Assembly (NCBI GenBank): GCA_019239825.1
Contig: JAFAZK010000209.1
Coordinates: 1-43,496, forward strand
DNA: 43,496 bases
Source: Verrucomicrobiota bacterium
GTDB taxonomy: Bacteria; Verrucomicrobiota; Verrucomicrobiia; Chthoniobacterales; JAFAMB01
Reading direction: 5' to 3'
Shown here: positions 23,393 through 32,475 of the stretch, one piece after another
How the letters are laid out: each line of letters starts with the position of its first letter
Numbering within the stretch: position 1 is the stretch's first letter
Notes under the pieces: model-generated
Told to the model about the DNA's origin: nothing
The model's input: only the letters and a program-made list of their open reading frames with translations
Database searches by the model: none
Position numbers and translations under genes: made by a program

Positions 23393-24856
23393 ATGAAGAG
23401 TGATTATATCGCCACGATTGGACTTGAGGTGCATGTCCAGCTGAAGACCAAGAGCAAAATGTTTTGCGGTTGCTCGGTCGAGTACGGGGCAGAGCCAAAC
23501 ACGCATGTCTGCCCTACCTGCCTTGGATTGCCCGGCGCCTTGCCCGTGATGAATCTGGAGGCGCTCAGAATGACAGCTCTAAGCGGACTGATCTTTCAGT
23601 GCGATATCGCTCCGATCTGCAAGTTCGATCGTAAGAGCTACTACTATCCGGACATGCCTAAGAACTACCAAATCTCGCAGTACGATTTGCCAATTTGCCA
23701 GAATGGTGAAGTCCCCCTGTACGATCTCGCTTACCCGAAGGACGCGCAAAAGAGCATCAAGAATCCGGATAAACGAGTTCGGCTGATCCGGATTCATTTG
23801 GAGGAGGATGTCGCTAAGAGCTTCCATTTCGAGACAACGAGTGGCATCGATTTCAACCGGGCGGGGACACCGCTCATGGAGATCGTTTCTGAACCGGATA
23901 TTGAGTCACCAGAAGAAGCATTCGCTTATCTGACGTCACTGAAACAAGCCTTGATGTATGGGGATGTCAGCGATGCTGATATGGAGAAAGGCCAGTTGCG
24001 CTGCGATTGTAATGTCTCGGTCCGGCCGAGTCATCAGACCGAGTACGGCGCAAAGATCGAATTGAAAAATCTGAATTCCATTAGCGGGGTTCGCCGCGCT
24101 TTGGCGTTTGAAATCGATCGTCAGACTTTGGCCTTAGAACGCGGAGAGAAGCTGTTACAAGAGACCCGCCGCTGGGACGACGACAGAGGCGAGACTTTTC
24201 TGATGCGTACTAAGGAGTCGGCCCACGACTACCGGTATTTTCCGGATCCGGATTTATTGCCAGTGAAAACGGAGGTTTTTATGCCGGCGGTGCGCGCACG
24301 GTTACCCGAATTGCCTTGGGCTAAGCGCGAACGCTTTGTCCGGGAATACGGGATTAGCAGTTACGACGCGGGGGTGCTGGCGGATGATCTAGAGCTCTCA
24401 CGCTATTTTGAAGCGGCTGCCAAAGGGGCCAAGAGGCCGAAAGCGGTTGCGAACTATGTGTTGAACGATTTGCTGAGCGCCTTGGCGGGGGCTGAGAAGT
24501 CAGTGCAAGAGTGTCCTATCGAACCTAAGTACCTCGCAGAATTAGCCGGCCTAATCGAAGACGGGAAGATCAACAGCAAACAGGGAAAAGAGGTATTCGC
24601 TGAGATGTTTGCGTCTGGTGAAGCGCCCGAAAAGATCGTTGAAGCAAAGGGGCTTAAACAGGAGAGCGATATTGACGCTATTAAACTGCTTTGCCAGCAA
24701 GCGATCAATGCGAATCCTAAATCGGTCGAGGACTATCGGGCTGGTAAAGGTGCGGCGATTAACTTCCTAAAAGGCCAAGTGATGAAGGCTTCGAAAGGGA
24801 AAGCGAATCCAAATCTTGTCGGAGAGACGCTGGAAAAGCTGTTGAGCGCCCAGTAG
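23393..24856 (+). CDS. gatB: Aspartyl/glutamyl-tRNA amidotransferase subunit B
   Basis: A 487-residue GatB, the kinase/tRNA-binding subunit that converts Glu-tRNA(Gln) and/or Asp-tRNA(Asn) with GatA and GatC. Signatures: IGLEVHVQLKTKSKMFCGC, the zinc-binding HVCPTCLGLPGALPV, SYYYPDMPKNYQISQYD, IHLEEDVAKSFH, DFNRAGTPLMEIVSEPD, RCDCNVSVRP, KIELKNLNSISGVRRAL, and HDYRYFPDPDLLP. The C-terminal YqeY-like domain ends with GQVMKASKGKANPNLVGETLEKLL. Length is standard. gatA and gatC are not in the window. It is followed by a family B repeat, then a convergent gene. Confidence 0.97.
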   Translation: MKSDYIATIGLEVHVQLKTKSKMFCGCSVEYGAEPNTHVCPTCLGLPGALPVMNLEALRMTALSGLIFQCDIAPICKFDRKSYYYPDMPKNYQISQYDLPICQNGEVPLYDLAYPKDAQKSIKNPDKRVRLIRIHLEEDVAKSFHFETTSGIDFNRAGTPLMEIVSEPDIESPEEAFAYLTSLKQALMYGDVSDADMEKGQLRCDCNVSVRPSHQTEYGAKIELKNLNSISGVRRALAFEIDRQTLALERGEKLLQETRRWDDDRGETFLMRTKESAHDYRYFPDPDLLPVKTEVFMPAVRARLPELPWAKRERFVREYGISSYDAGVLADDLELSRYFEAAAKGAKRPKAVANYVLNDLLSALAGAEKSVQECPIEPKYLAELAGLIEDGKINSKQGKEVFAEMFASGEAPEKIVEAKGLKQESDIDAIKLLCQQAINANPKSVEDYRAGKGAAINFLKGQVMKASKGKANPNLVGETLEKLLSAQ

Positions 24857-24865
24857 GGAAGAACT

Positions 24866-24984
24866 GGGGGGCGAGGCTCCTGAAACGGCCTTACCATCTT
24901 GCCAAGGCCGATGCTGTTGAACGAGGAATAGAGTGTTGGGCCAATACGCCCGCCGAGCCGCGTCCAAGGGGTGGCTGCGGCTCG
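24866..24984. repeat. Palindromic element, family B copy 3 (diverged)
   Basis: Between the convergent gatB and M1-family genes. GGGGGCGAGGCTCC (24867-24880) matches the family B end, and CGAGCCGC (24954-24961) pairs with GCGGCTCG (24977-24984), equivalent to the central hairpin of copy 1. The right-hand end is not recognisable. It may serve as a two-way transcription stop. Confidence 0.6.
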
Positions 24985-25004
24985 ATGCCACCTTCAAAGC
25001 TCCT

Positions 25005-28000
25005 TCATTCTTGGTCTTGGCCCCAGTTCTTACCCATCCACCGCGGCGTCGGTGATGGCGATGCCTTACCACCCTTCGGTTTCGGTGTGGGTGACGCCCA
25101 AACACGAACGAATGGAGTTGGCGTTGGCGTGCCGGTCACTGCATTCGCCTTGCGCAAGTTATCAAAAATTTTGCCGATAAGTGTTTTCGGTTTTGGCGTT
25201 GGCGATTGCGTTGGGCTCGGCTCCGGTTTTGGTGTCGCTGAATGTTTCGCGATCGCGTGCTTCTGAACGATAGGAGACGGCTCAGGTGATCCTGTTGGGG
25301 ATGGAGATACATTTGATGAATCCCCTTCGCGCCGCAGCGAAGCGGAGGCGGATTCTTCTACCTTCCGAGATTCCTTTGGAGCCGCTAATTCGACCGGACC
25401 TGGGGAGGCAACCGGTGTCGTGTTCGGCGTAGGCATCGATTCAAGAGTCGGGCTCGGCGCCGCAACGACGGTTTGCACGGGTCGAGGTGTGCTCTGAGTC
25501 ATGCTTTGGGGCTCTGGAACGGGCGTCGGTGTCGGAACTGCTACCGGCGGTAAGTGTGACGTTGATTTTACTAAGTCTGCCGACGGTGATGCAGTCGGCT
25601 CCGACGTTTTCTCAGGCTCCGGCGTTCCGTTGGACTCAGCAGAGGCGACGATCTTGGCCGCAGCTGGCTCAAGAGTTGGAGTAGGCGTTGACTTTACTAA
25701 AGCGGCCGGGGGCGATGCGGTTGGTACCGCCGTCGCCTTGGGTTCCGGCGATACGACGATCTTGACCGGAGCTGACTCAGGGGTTGGGGCAGGCGTCGAG
25801 TTTATTAAACTAATCCGAGGCGTTGCGCCGGGTACCGTCGGTGCCTTGGATTCCGGCGATATGACGATCTGAAGTGCAGTTGATTCGGGAGTTGGAGTAG
25901 GTGTCGCGGTGTTAGCTCCTGGAGTTGAGACCGGGCGCGAAGACGGGGCCGCAGTAATAAAAGTGCTCGTAACCGCTGAAGACTTCGGAGCTGCTTCTAC
26001 CCTGGTACCGGCCCTTTTTTTAACCCAATCATCGATATCCGGCAGCAAACGTTCGCGGAGTTTTGCGCGAGCTTGCAGTAGGTCAACCGCCATTTGCGTC
26101 CTAACGAGACCGTTATCCTTAGACCGGTCCTTACTTAAGTTGAGGATTTCTTCAGCGGTTTCCCGATCATACATTCCTTCGATGATAGCGGGCACCAGAA
26201 CCGTCCATAACGTCTGAGATTGATTCTTTTCCAACTGGTCTAATCGGCCCTTAACGAAGTTCCAGGCCAGATCAGCGTGTTCCCCTTCAGAAGCGACTTT
26301 GGCGAATGCGCTGGCAGATTCCGCGGGCGACAACTCTTCGCTGATGGCGACTTGCAATGTCTTCTCAGCCAGTTTCGGATGGAGAGCGCACTCCATCGCG
26401 TGGTAGTAATCATCTTTCGCTTCCAGCAAGGTGGCATCACGGGCGAGTTGATGAAGTTCTGTGTATACTGTCTCCGAGCTGTATCGCCCAACCACCGCTA
26501 CCACGGCTCCGCGCAAATCTGGGGTGAGGCTGTTCGGATCTTTACGCATTTGCTCGAAGCGCTCAAAAGCTTGGTTAATGACGAAACCATCACCAAAAAT
26601 GCCGAGGGTCTCGATCAATTCACTACGGAACAACTTGGTGGCAAGTTCCTCATCGTTATTCGGATACCAACCGAGCCGCTCCAGCACAGGGTTGAGCAGG
26701 GAACAAACATACGCTTGATACGCTGCTCGTCCGGGTTGGCCTTGTTCCAAGCGATCAATTGTGATGAGAGCTTGCAGAATACTATGCCAAACACTGTAAC
26801 TGGTTTCACCCTCGAGGCTTTCCAAAAGCGACAGATACGTTGCCATCGGGGAACGATTCGAGACCACCATCGCCCAGGAGTCTGAGACAACATCCACCCG
26901 TTCCTCTTCGCTCAATCGATCCCATTCCTTGAGCAGCTTCGCGAACAGATCAGGATCGTACCAGACCCGATAGAAACCGAGATCGTTAGCGTTCACATTG
27001 AGCGCGCCCCAGCAATCGGGGAAATCGAAAGTTTGCGTGATTTTATCAAGCAAAGCGTAGCTCGGTCGGTGAGGATTGAATGTGGAAAGGATGCCAACCG
27101 GAATGATCCACTGCTGTTCATTGCCGGAGACGGGCTCTAGCGTGAATCGGGATTGCTCGAGCGTAACGACTTGTTTCGATTTAACGCACTCTGCTGTTAC
27201 TCGGATTATTGGGAAGCCAGGTTGAGTAAGCCACGGAGATACTATCTGGGAGACGGATCGGCCGCTGGTCTTATCTAGTGCCGCCCAAAGATTGGCGGCG
27301 GTCGTGTTCGAAAACTGATTCTGCTTTAGATACAGGCGAATCCCGTTCCGGAAACCTTCATCGCCAAGAAAGCCTTCCAGCATCCGGATCACGTATTGGC
27401 CCTTCCAGGAAACGATATTGTCAGATCCGTCGTCTACTTGCTGATCTCGATTAATCGGCGGTTGTATGGGGCGGGTATCGGTCCGCTCATCTTGCGCCAT
27501 GGCCTGTTCGCGATCAGCAGTCGCTCGCAACCAGCTTCGCCATTCGGGATGGAGTTTGTCTTCTGCTTTATGTGCTATCCATGACGACAAGCTTTCGCTT
27601 AGCCAACGATTGTTCCACCAGGCCATCGTAACCAGGTCGCCAAACCATTGCTGGGCAATCGCGCGCGACATGGTTGCAAAAATCTTTTCCTGCGCTTGCG
27701 AGGCACTGTTTACGGAATCGTATAGTAAAAGATTCTCGTCGTAAGCAATTGCTCCCCAGCTTTCTACCGATCCTCCGAAGTTCTGGGGAAGCGCGATCTG
27801 ATCCAGCTTCGGCAACGGATAAGGGGTCCCAAAATAGTCGCGATAATAGGTTAGCAGCTTGCGTTCGTTCTCCAGAGCAAACGCCCCGAGTTTGGATTTC
27901 CCAGGAATCGTGAAGACCCGGAGTTTTACGCCGTCGACCTGGTCCTCAGTGCTATCCAAGCGTCCACAGATCAAAGAAACGAGATAAGTAGACATCGGTG

Positions 28001-28631
28001 GCGATCGGCCGAAGATGACGATCTTTTTGTCGGTGCCGACGGGTTCTTCTGCCACGTCCGGCATGTTCGAAACGGCCGAGGTCTTCCTGTCGACTTTTAC
28101 CGAGAGTTGAAAGGTGGCCCGAAAGGCGGGTTCATCCCAACATGGGAACGTTTGCCGAGCCTTGTCCGGCCGCATTTGTGTTGCCAGAATCGTTTCCGGC
28201 TTTCCGTTGGACTCATAATGCTGAAGGAAAAGACCACGTGACTCCGTATTGATCGGGGACCTGAAACAAAAGGAAAGTGTATAAGGGCCTGGGCGCAGAT
28301 CCTGGGCAGTCTCGAATTTCACCTGCTGTTCGTTGAGATTCTGTTGTGGAATCAGCTTCTCGCGAGTGCCGCTGTGGCTAAGCGTGGCGTTCCAAATCTT
28401 CATGCCGCCCGCATTCATCACGATTTGGCGAGTCGGTTTCAGAACTTCGATTTCGATGGCCTCAGCTCCATCGACCGTCATCTGGTTCTCGTCGGGCTCG
28501 AGATGGATAACGTAATGACGGGGCGCGATCGTCTTCGGGAGTTTTCCCGGAGCTGACTCAAAACTGTACTCTTCTTCCGCTTTCAAGCTGCCAATCAGGC
28601 AACAGAAGACAAAGAAGGCCAAGATGCGCAT
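25005..28631 (-). CDS. M1-family aminopeptidase homologue, catalytically dead, with Pro/Thr-rich tail
   Basis: A 1208-residue secreted protein (signal peptide RILAFFVFCCLIGSLKA). The first ~870 residues follow the M1 (APN/ERAP) layout: beta saddle, catalytic domain, superhelical C-terminal domain. The active site is lost. Where M1 enzymes have H-E-x-x-H-Q-W-F-G, this reads R323-A324-I-A-Q327-QWFG, so both zinc histidines and the catalytic Glu are gone, though the third ligand position (Glu346 in WLSES) and the downstream LVTMAWWNNRWL are kept. GAMEN is GSVES, and the usual catalytic Tyr region reads VSWKGQYVIRML. The last ~330 residues are Pro/Thr/Ser repeats (PTPTP, three 36-residue units) ending in a basic tail. 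Probably a binding or scaffold protein at the surface. Confidence 0.9.
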   Translation of the reverse strand: MRILAFFVFCCLIGSLKAEEEYSFESAPGKLPKTIAPRHYVIHLEPDENQMTVDGAEAIEIEVLKPTRQIVMNAGGMKIWNATLSHSGTREKLIPQQNLNEQQVKFETAQDLRPGPYTLSFCFRSPINTESRGLFLQHYESNGKPETILATQMRPDKARQTFPCWDEPAFRATFQLSVKVDRKTSAVSNMPDVAEEPVGTDKKIVIFGRSPPMSTYLVSLICGRLDSTEDQVDGVKLRVFTIPGKSKLGAFALENERKLLTYYRDYFGTPYPLPKLDQIALPQNFGGSVESWGAIAYDENLLLYDSVNSASQAQEKIFATMSRAIAQQWFGDLVTMAWWNNRWLSESLSSWIAHKAEDKLHPEWRSWLRATADREQAMAQDERTDTRPIQPPINRDQQVDDGSDNIVSWKGQYVIRMLEGFLGDEGFRNGIRLYLKQNQFSNTTAANLWAALDKTSGRSVSQIVSPWLTQPGFPIIRVTAECVKSKQVVTLEQSRFTLEPVSGNEQQWIIPVGILSTFNPHRPSYALLDKITQTFDFPDCWGALNVNANDLGFYRVWYDPDLFAKLLKEWDRLSEEERVDVVSDSWAMVVSNRSPMATYLSLLESLEGETSYSVWHSILQALITIDRLEQGQPGRAAYQAYVCSLLNPVLERLGWYPNNDEELATKLFRSELIETLGIFGDGFVINQAFERFEQMRKDPNSLTPDLRGAVVAVVGRYSSETVYTELHQLARDATLLEAKDDYYHAMECALHPKLAEKTLQVAISEELSPAESASAFAKVASEGEHADLAWNFVKGRLDQLEKNQSQTLWTVLVPAIIEGMYDRETAEEILNLSKDRSKDNGLVRTQMAVDLLQARAKLRERLLPDIDDWVKKRAGTRVEAAPKSSAVTSTFITAAPSSRPVSTPGANTATPTPTPESTALQIVISPESKAPTVPGATPRISLINSTPAPTPESAPVKIVVSPEPKATAVPTASPPAALVKSTPTPTLEPAAAKIVASAESNGTPEPEKTSEPTASPSADLVKSTSHLPPVAVPTPTPVPEPQSMTQSTPRPVQTVVAAPSPTLESMPTPNTTPVASPGPVELAAPKESRKVEESASASLRREGDSSNVSPSPTGSPEPSPIVQKHAIAKHSATPKPEPSPTQSPTPKPKTLIGKIFDNLRKANAVTGTPTPTPFVRVWASPTPKPKGGKASPSPTPRWMGKNWGQDQE
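25563..25905. repeat. 108-bp tandem repeats inside the M1-family tail
   Basis: Three units with an exact 108-bp (36-codon) period: the word GTTGGAGTAGG or GTTGGGGCAGG recurs at 25675, 25783 and 25891. Each unit encodes a PTPTP-type stretch followed by KIVVSPE-like and LVKS-like words. The units have diverged in sequence but stay in frame, so the repeat is under coding constraint. Confidence 0.85.
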
Positions 28632-28718
28632 GGAATTCTAAAAGACAGTTTTGTTGGCGCGAGGGAGGTCAGGTGACCAGGGGCTCGCTCATCTGGCAGC
28701 AACCGAAAGACAAAATCA

Positions 28719-29816
28719 CTAACCGATGCGCTTCAACCAATCCTGATACACCAAAGGCGAAATCTCGGACGGTTTGATCTCCGATCTACCACCCCAAAAT
28801 ACGTTGGAGTAGGTAGTCGGAATTCCGCAGGCTTGCAAATGTCTGTCGATGGCTTCCTTATTCTGCAACAGCCAGTTCTTGTCGGTCCCGTGAGCGACCG
28901 CCATGATATTGACGTTGCCGAATTCAGGCCCGGCGTCTCGCCAATAGCAATGGGTTAGAATCTCGTGTCGGCCAACTTCAGACCCGGCTTTGTATTCCCA
29001 TCCAGGAGGCACCGCCCAATGGAATAAACCGTTGAAACGAGTGACTCGAACGCCCGACGCGGAGGGCTTTACATGTTCTAGAAAGGTGGAGAATCGGCCG
29101 ATGATTTTTTTCTGGTTTAAAGCCTCAGCCACTTCACAAAAAACTTGCAACGGCAAGTCGGCTTCTCGAGCCCGCTCCAGCCAGGGGTTAGGCCGAACTT
29201 CTTCTAAGGCGAATTCCCGTTTCAAGGCCGAGAGGACTCGCCATTCCAGAGTGCTCAGTTCAACGATCTCCGTCTTTAGCATCTCCGCGGGAGTATTTGC
29301 TTTGTCCCCGCACGCTAATGTCTTGCGGCGAACGTGACCGACTCCCAACGCAAAAATGCCTTTAGCCGGCATCAATATGACTTTCTCTGCGCCGACTTTG
29401 TTTTGCAGCAGCCTGGCATGCTGTTCCAAGCGGAAGCCCTGAGGCACCTTAATCGTCGTCCATAATCTGTACTCGCTTCCCGCTGTATTCGAGTCGGTGG
29501 ACCGGATAACGACGTGGCCGGAAAAAGGGTCCTGGCGGAACATAAAATCGAACGCCGCATCAAGACGTTCCGGAGAAATCTTCCATGCGACTAAGGCTCC
29601 TTGAGCCAGGCTGGTCGATAACAAGGTCTGCCGAACGCGCCGTATCGTGCCGGCCGCGAGCATGGAGCGAATTCGCTCTAGAACGAGGTCTTCAGAGAGC
29701 CCGGACAGCTCCGCGATCCGAGCAAAAGGTTCGCGGACAAATCCCTGAACCTTATCCTCGGAGACAGCTAAAATGCGCGCATTGATTTCCTCCGTGTGCT
29801 CCGTCGTGCTGTTCAT
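28719..29816 (-). CDS. Fused AhbA/AhbB-like siroheme decarboxylase homologue (Lrp/AsnC-like)
   Basis: From an ATG at 29816 this gives 365 residues; the frame reaches a TTG at 29864. It contains two copies of the AhbA/AhbB (NirD/L/G/H) unit, each an AsnC-type helix-turn-helix followed by an alpha/beta domain: first EPFARIAELSGLSEDLVLERIRSM..GTIRRV, second LEWRVLSALKREF..IIGRF. The second half has the family's conserved run EILTHCYWRDAGPEFGNVNIMAVAHG, equivalent to the SHCY-R..W-x-YN-L-x-x-M-V-H-G core. Known family members decarboxylate siroheme to didecarboxysiroheme for heme or heme d1. Usually the units are separate genes; a fusion implies an internal heterodimer. It could also be a heme-sensing regulator. 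CbiX homologue in the window at 13717. Confidence 0.75.
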   Translation of the reverse strand: MNSTTEHTEEINARILAVSEDKVQGFVREPFARIAELSGLSEDLVLERIRSMLAAGTIRRVRQTLLSTSLAQGALVAWKISPERLDAAFDFMFRQDPFSGHVVIRSTDSNTAGSEYRLWTTIKVPQGFRLEQHARLLQNKVGAEKVILMPAKGIFALGVGHVRRKTLACGDKANTPAEMLKTEIVELSTLEWRVLSALKREFALEEVRPNPWLERAREADLPLQVFCEVAEALNQKKIIGRFSTFLEHVKPSASGVRVTRFNGLFHWAVPPGWEYKAGSEVGRHEILTHCYWRDAGPEFGNVNIMAVAHGTDKNWLLQNKEAIDRHLQACGIPTTYSNVFWGGRSEIKPSEISPLVYQDWLKRIG

Positions 29817-29839
29817 GGGGAGTAAGAAAATAGCACAAA

Positions 29840-29885
29840 GCCTGAATCGCTCAAAAATCGTCAACGATTTTCGGGCGATTCAGGC
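29840..29885. terminator. Nested hairpin upstream of the AhbAB-like gene
   Basis: Outer stem GCCTGAATCGC (29840-29850) with GCGATTCAGGC (29875-29885) and inner stem AAAATCG (29854-29860) with CGATTTT (29865-29871), giving about 18 paired bases. On the minus strand it follows glnK and ends 24 bp before the AhbAB ATG, so it may end amtB-glnK transcription or act as a leader attenuator. A TTT run (with GTG) follows the stem on that strand. Confidence 0.65.
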
Positions 29886-29892
29886 TTTATGT

Positions 29893-30013
29893 GAAGCAGT
29901 TCAGTAGTTCGGGGAGTTCAGAAGAAAGAGATCGCCGCAATCAGCTGCTAATAATGCCGAGCCGGCAGATTTCGAGCCTGAACTCCTGCAACTCCTTGAA
30001 CTCCTGAACTCCT
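29893..30013. repeat. AGTTC/GAACT microrepeat spacer
   Basis: AGTTCAGTAGTTC..GGAGTTCAG (29897-29921) is mirrored by CTGAACTCC-type words repeated four times at 29978-30013. The arms flank about 55 bp of unique sequence and run up to the stop of glnK. No gene here. Confidence 0.55.
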
Positions 30014-30376
<363 letters not shown>

Positions 30377-31831
30377 TTAGCTGATATAAGCTTCTTCGCC
30401 ATGTTCTGAGATATCTAACCCAGCAGTTTCTACCTCGGCCGTTGGGCGCAAGCCCATCGCAAACTTGATCGCAAAAGCAATGACTGCCGTCCCTACGATC
30501 GACAATACCAAGGTGATGCCGACAGCGGCAAGTTGGGAAACGAAAAGAGAACCGAGAACATCGTCTCGAAGATTTGGATTTGCCTGCTTCGTCGCTAAAA
30601 GGCCGGTTAGCAAAGCGCCGATGGTTCCGCCAATCGCGTGAACGCCAAATGTATCGAGCGCATCGTCGTAACCTAATTTCGGCTTCAAGATTGATACCGC
30701 CACGTAAGGAATGACTGCAGCAAAGACGCCGATAATGATGGCCCCCGTTGAATCCACAAATCCACAAGCAGGGGTGATGACTACCAAGCCAGCGACGGCT
30801 CCAGTGCAATAGCCGAGTACACTGGCTTTACCCCGGAGAATCTTTTCCAACAAGGCCCACACAAAAGCAGCAGTTGCGGTAGCCAAAGTGGTCGCGGTAA
30901 AAGCGCTTGCTGCGATTCGGTCGGCTGCGACCGCGCTTCCCGCGTTGAACCCGTACCAGCCAACCCAGAGCATGCCGGTCCCGATCATGGTCAACACAAC
31001 GCTATGCGGCGGGATCGGTTCTCTCTTAAACCCTAGCCTCGGGCCAAGGATAAGACAGAGAATCAATGACGACCAACCGGACGTCATGTGGACCACGGTC
31101 CCTCCGGCAAAATCGATCGCCTTAATTCCGGCGCCTGTGTTCCAAATTCCATTCATGAAACCGGTGATACCCCACACCATGTGCGCCATCGGGAAGTAAA
31201 CGATGAACATCCAAAAGAGTATGAACGTCATCAGGGCGGTATACTTCATCCGTTCAGCAATCGCACCGACGATGAGCGCCGGGGTGATAATTGCGAACAT
31301 GAGCTGATACATGGCGTAGACGTTTTCCGAAACCCAAAAGCTGTAGTCAGAATTGGGGGAAGAGGTCACGCCGTTCAGAAAGAAATGTTCTGCTCCACCA
31401 AGGAACCCATTGTTAAACCCTTTGCCAAAAACCAAGCTGTACCCAAAGCTCCACCACAAAAGCGTCACCAAACCGGCAATGCCAAGGCATTGAGCGAGTA
31501 CGGACAACACATTCTTTTTCCGAACAAGTCCCCCGTAGAACAAGGCCAGCCCAGGCAGGGTCATAAACAAGACCAGTGCAGCAGAGGTCATCATCCACGC
31601 GTTATGACCGGGACCGGGCGAATCCGCCAAAGTCTTTGTACCGTCCGTATTCTTGATATATGCCTCAAGGCTGGCAACGCGGTCTTCTAGGGAGCCGCTG
31701 GCGTTTGCCTGGGCCTGAGGACTAGGGGTGGGAGTCGCGTTTTGTGCAAATGAAGCCCCTGCGAACAAAAAGGAACAGCAAGTTAGGATTGCGAGAACTA
31801 GCCATACTTTGGAGGTATAAGCAGCCAGCAT
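30377..31831 (-). CDS. amtB: Ammonium transporter (Amt family)
   Basis: A 484-residue ammonium channel with an N-terminal signal peptide (VWLVLAILTCCSFLFAGASFA), a Thr/Pro/Gln-rich extracytoplasmic segment of about 60 residues that is longer than in E. coli, and eleven expected membrane helices. Family marks: ALVLFMTLPGLALFYGGLVRKKNVLSV, the pore histidine in GGTVVHMTSGWSSL and the second in GVHAIGGTIGALLTGL, plus YDDALDTFG. The glnK start is directly after its stop, so the two are co-transcribed. The upstream 516 bp hold no gene. Confidence 0.95.
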   Translation of the reverse strand: MLAAYTSKVWLVLAILTCCSFLFAGASFAQNATPTPSPQAQANASGSLEDRVASLEAYIKNTDGTKTLADSPGPGHNAWMMTSAALVLFMTLPGLALFYGGLVRKKNVLSVLAQCLGIAGLVTLLWWSFGYSLVFGKGFNNGFLGGAEHFFLNGVTSSPNSDYSFWVSENVYAMYQLMFAIITPALIVGAIAERMKYTALMTFILFWMFIVYFPMAHMVWGITGFMNGIWNTGAGIKAIDFAGGTVVHMTSGWSSLILCLILGPRLGFKREPIPPHSVVLTMIGTGMLWVGWYGFNAGSAVAADRIAASAFTATTLATATAAFVWALLEKILRGKASVLGYCTGAVAGLVVITPACGFVDSTGAIIIGVFAAVIPYVAVSILKPKLGYDDALDTFGVHAIGGTIGALLTGLLATKQANPNLRDDVLGSLFVSQLAAVGITLVLSIVGTAVIAFAIKFAMGLRPTAEVETAGLDISEHGEEAYIS

Positions 31832-32347
31832 AGAGTATTCTGCTACGGTTAATCTGTTTACAGTGTCTGGTAATTGTTGCTAATCAGGCGATTGGGTGCT
31901 GCCACGACATCGCAGCCCGCAAATACCATGCTCCTCTTTGCCAGGCAACCGTGGCGTTCGCCGCCAGTCTTAAATTCGAGCTCAGCACGACGTGTGCCAT
32001 TGAGGTCGAGGGGAAGACCCGCCGGGCGTCGCGACGCCAGACTTTAACGCACGTACTAAGGCAAGAGAAATGGGAATTTATTCACAGAGTGGTCAAAACC
32101 GCACAAGAGAAGGGCAGTTTCCACTGAGGTCCCGCAACAGATCGGAGATCTGGGATATACGAGTCAAATCCCGCTCCTACTTAAGAGCGAAATTACATGA
32201 GTCTCACGAGTCCCATAAGTCTCATCCGTCCGAGTTCCCGACCACATTCTACCTGGGAGAGACCCACCATCGGCCACGGCCATTGGTCCCCCTTGACCGC
32301 CCGACGAAACCGCTTTAGATATCGGGTCCTCTGGAAATCCTGAGCAA
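31832..32347. other. Gene-free stretch upstream of amtB and tRNA-Val
   Basis: No supported gene. It should hold the amtB promoter (minus strand). I saw no acceptable -24/-12 box. At 32197-32225 there is a degenerate 9-base repeat (ATGAGTCTC, ACGAGTCCC, ATAAGTCTC), like other spacers. An 82-codon plus-strand ORF here encodes this repeat and is rejected. Confidence 0.4.
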
Positions 32348-32419
32348 GCACGGTTAGCTTAGCGGTAGAGCGGCTGGTTTACACCCAGTAGGTCGGGGGT
32401 TCGATTCCCTCACCGTGCA
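32348..32419 (+). tRNA. tRNA-Val (anticodon TAC)
   Basis: A 72-base cloverleaf: acceptor GCACGGT pairs perfectly with ACCGTGC (32412-32418) and discriminator A at 32419. D-arm GCTT/GAGC, anticodon stem GCTGG/CCAGT with loop TTTACAC giving anticodon TAC (valine, GTA codons and likely others by wobble), variable loop AGGTC, T-arm with TTCGATT. CCA is not encoded. The gene stands alone, 56 bp before the peptidoglycan-binding protein gene. Confidence 0.95.
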
Positions 32420-32475
32420 TACTCGTTCGTGCCAAAGCGCAGCGAAGGATGGACCTGCCGTTCAGGAGGTTCAGT

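Noticed and set aside
25487..26217. Plus-strand ORFs opposite the M1-family tail
   Set aside because: They are mirror readings of the Pro/Thr repeats on the coding minus strand.
32070..32318. Plus-strand 82-codon ORF upstream of tRNA-Val
   Set aside because: Its His/Ser repeats come from a degenerate DNA repeat at 32197-32225; nothing else supports a gene.
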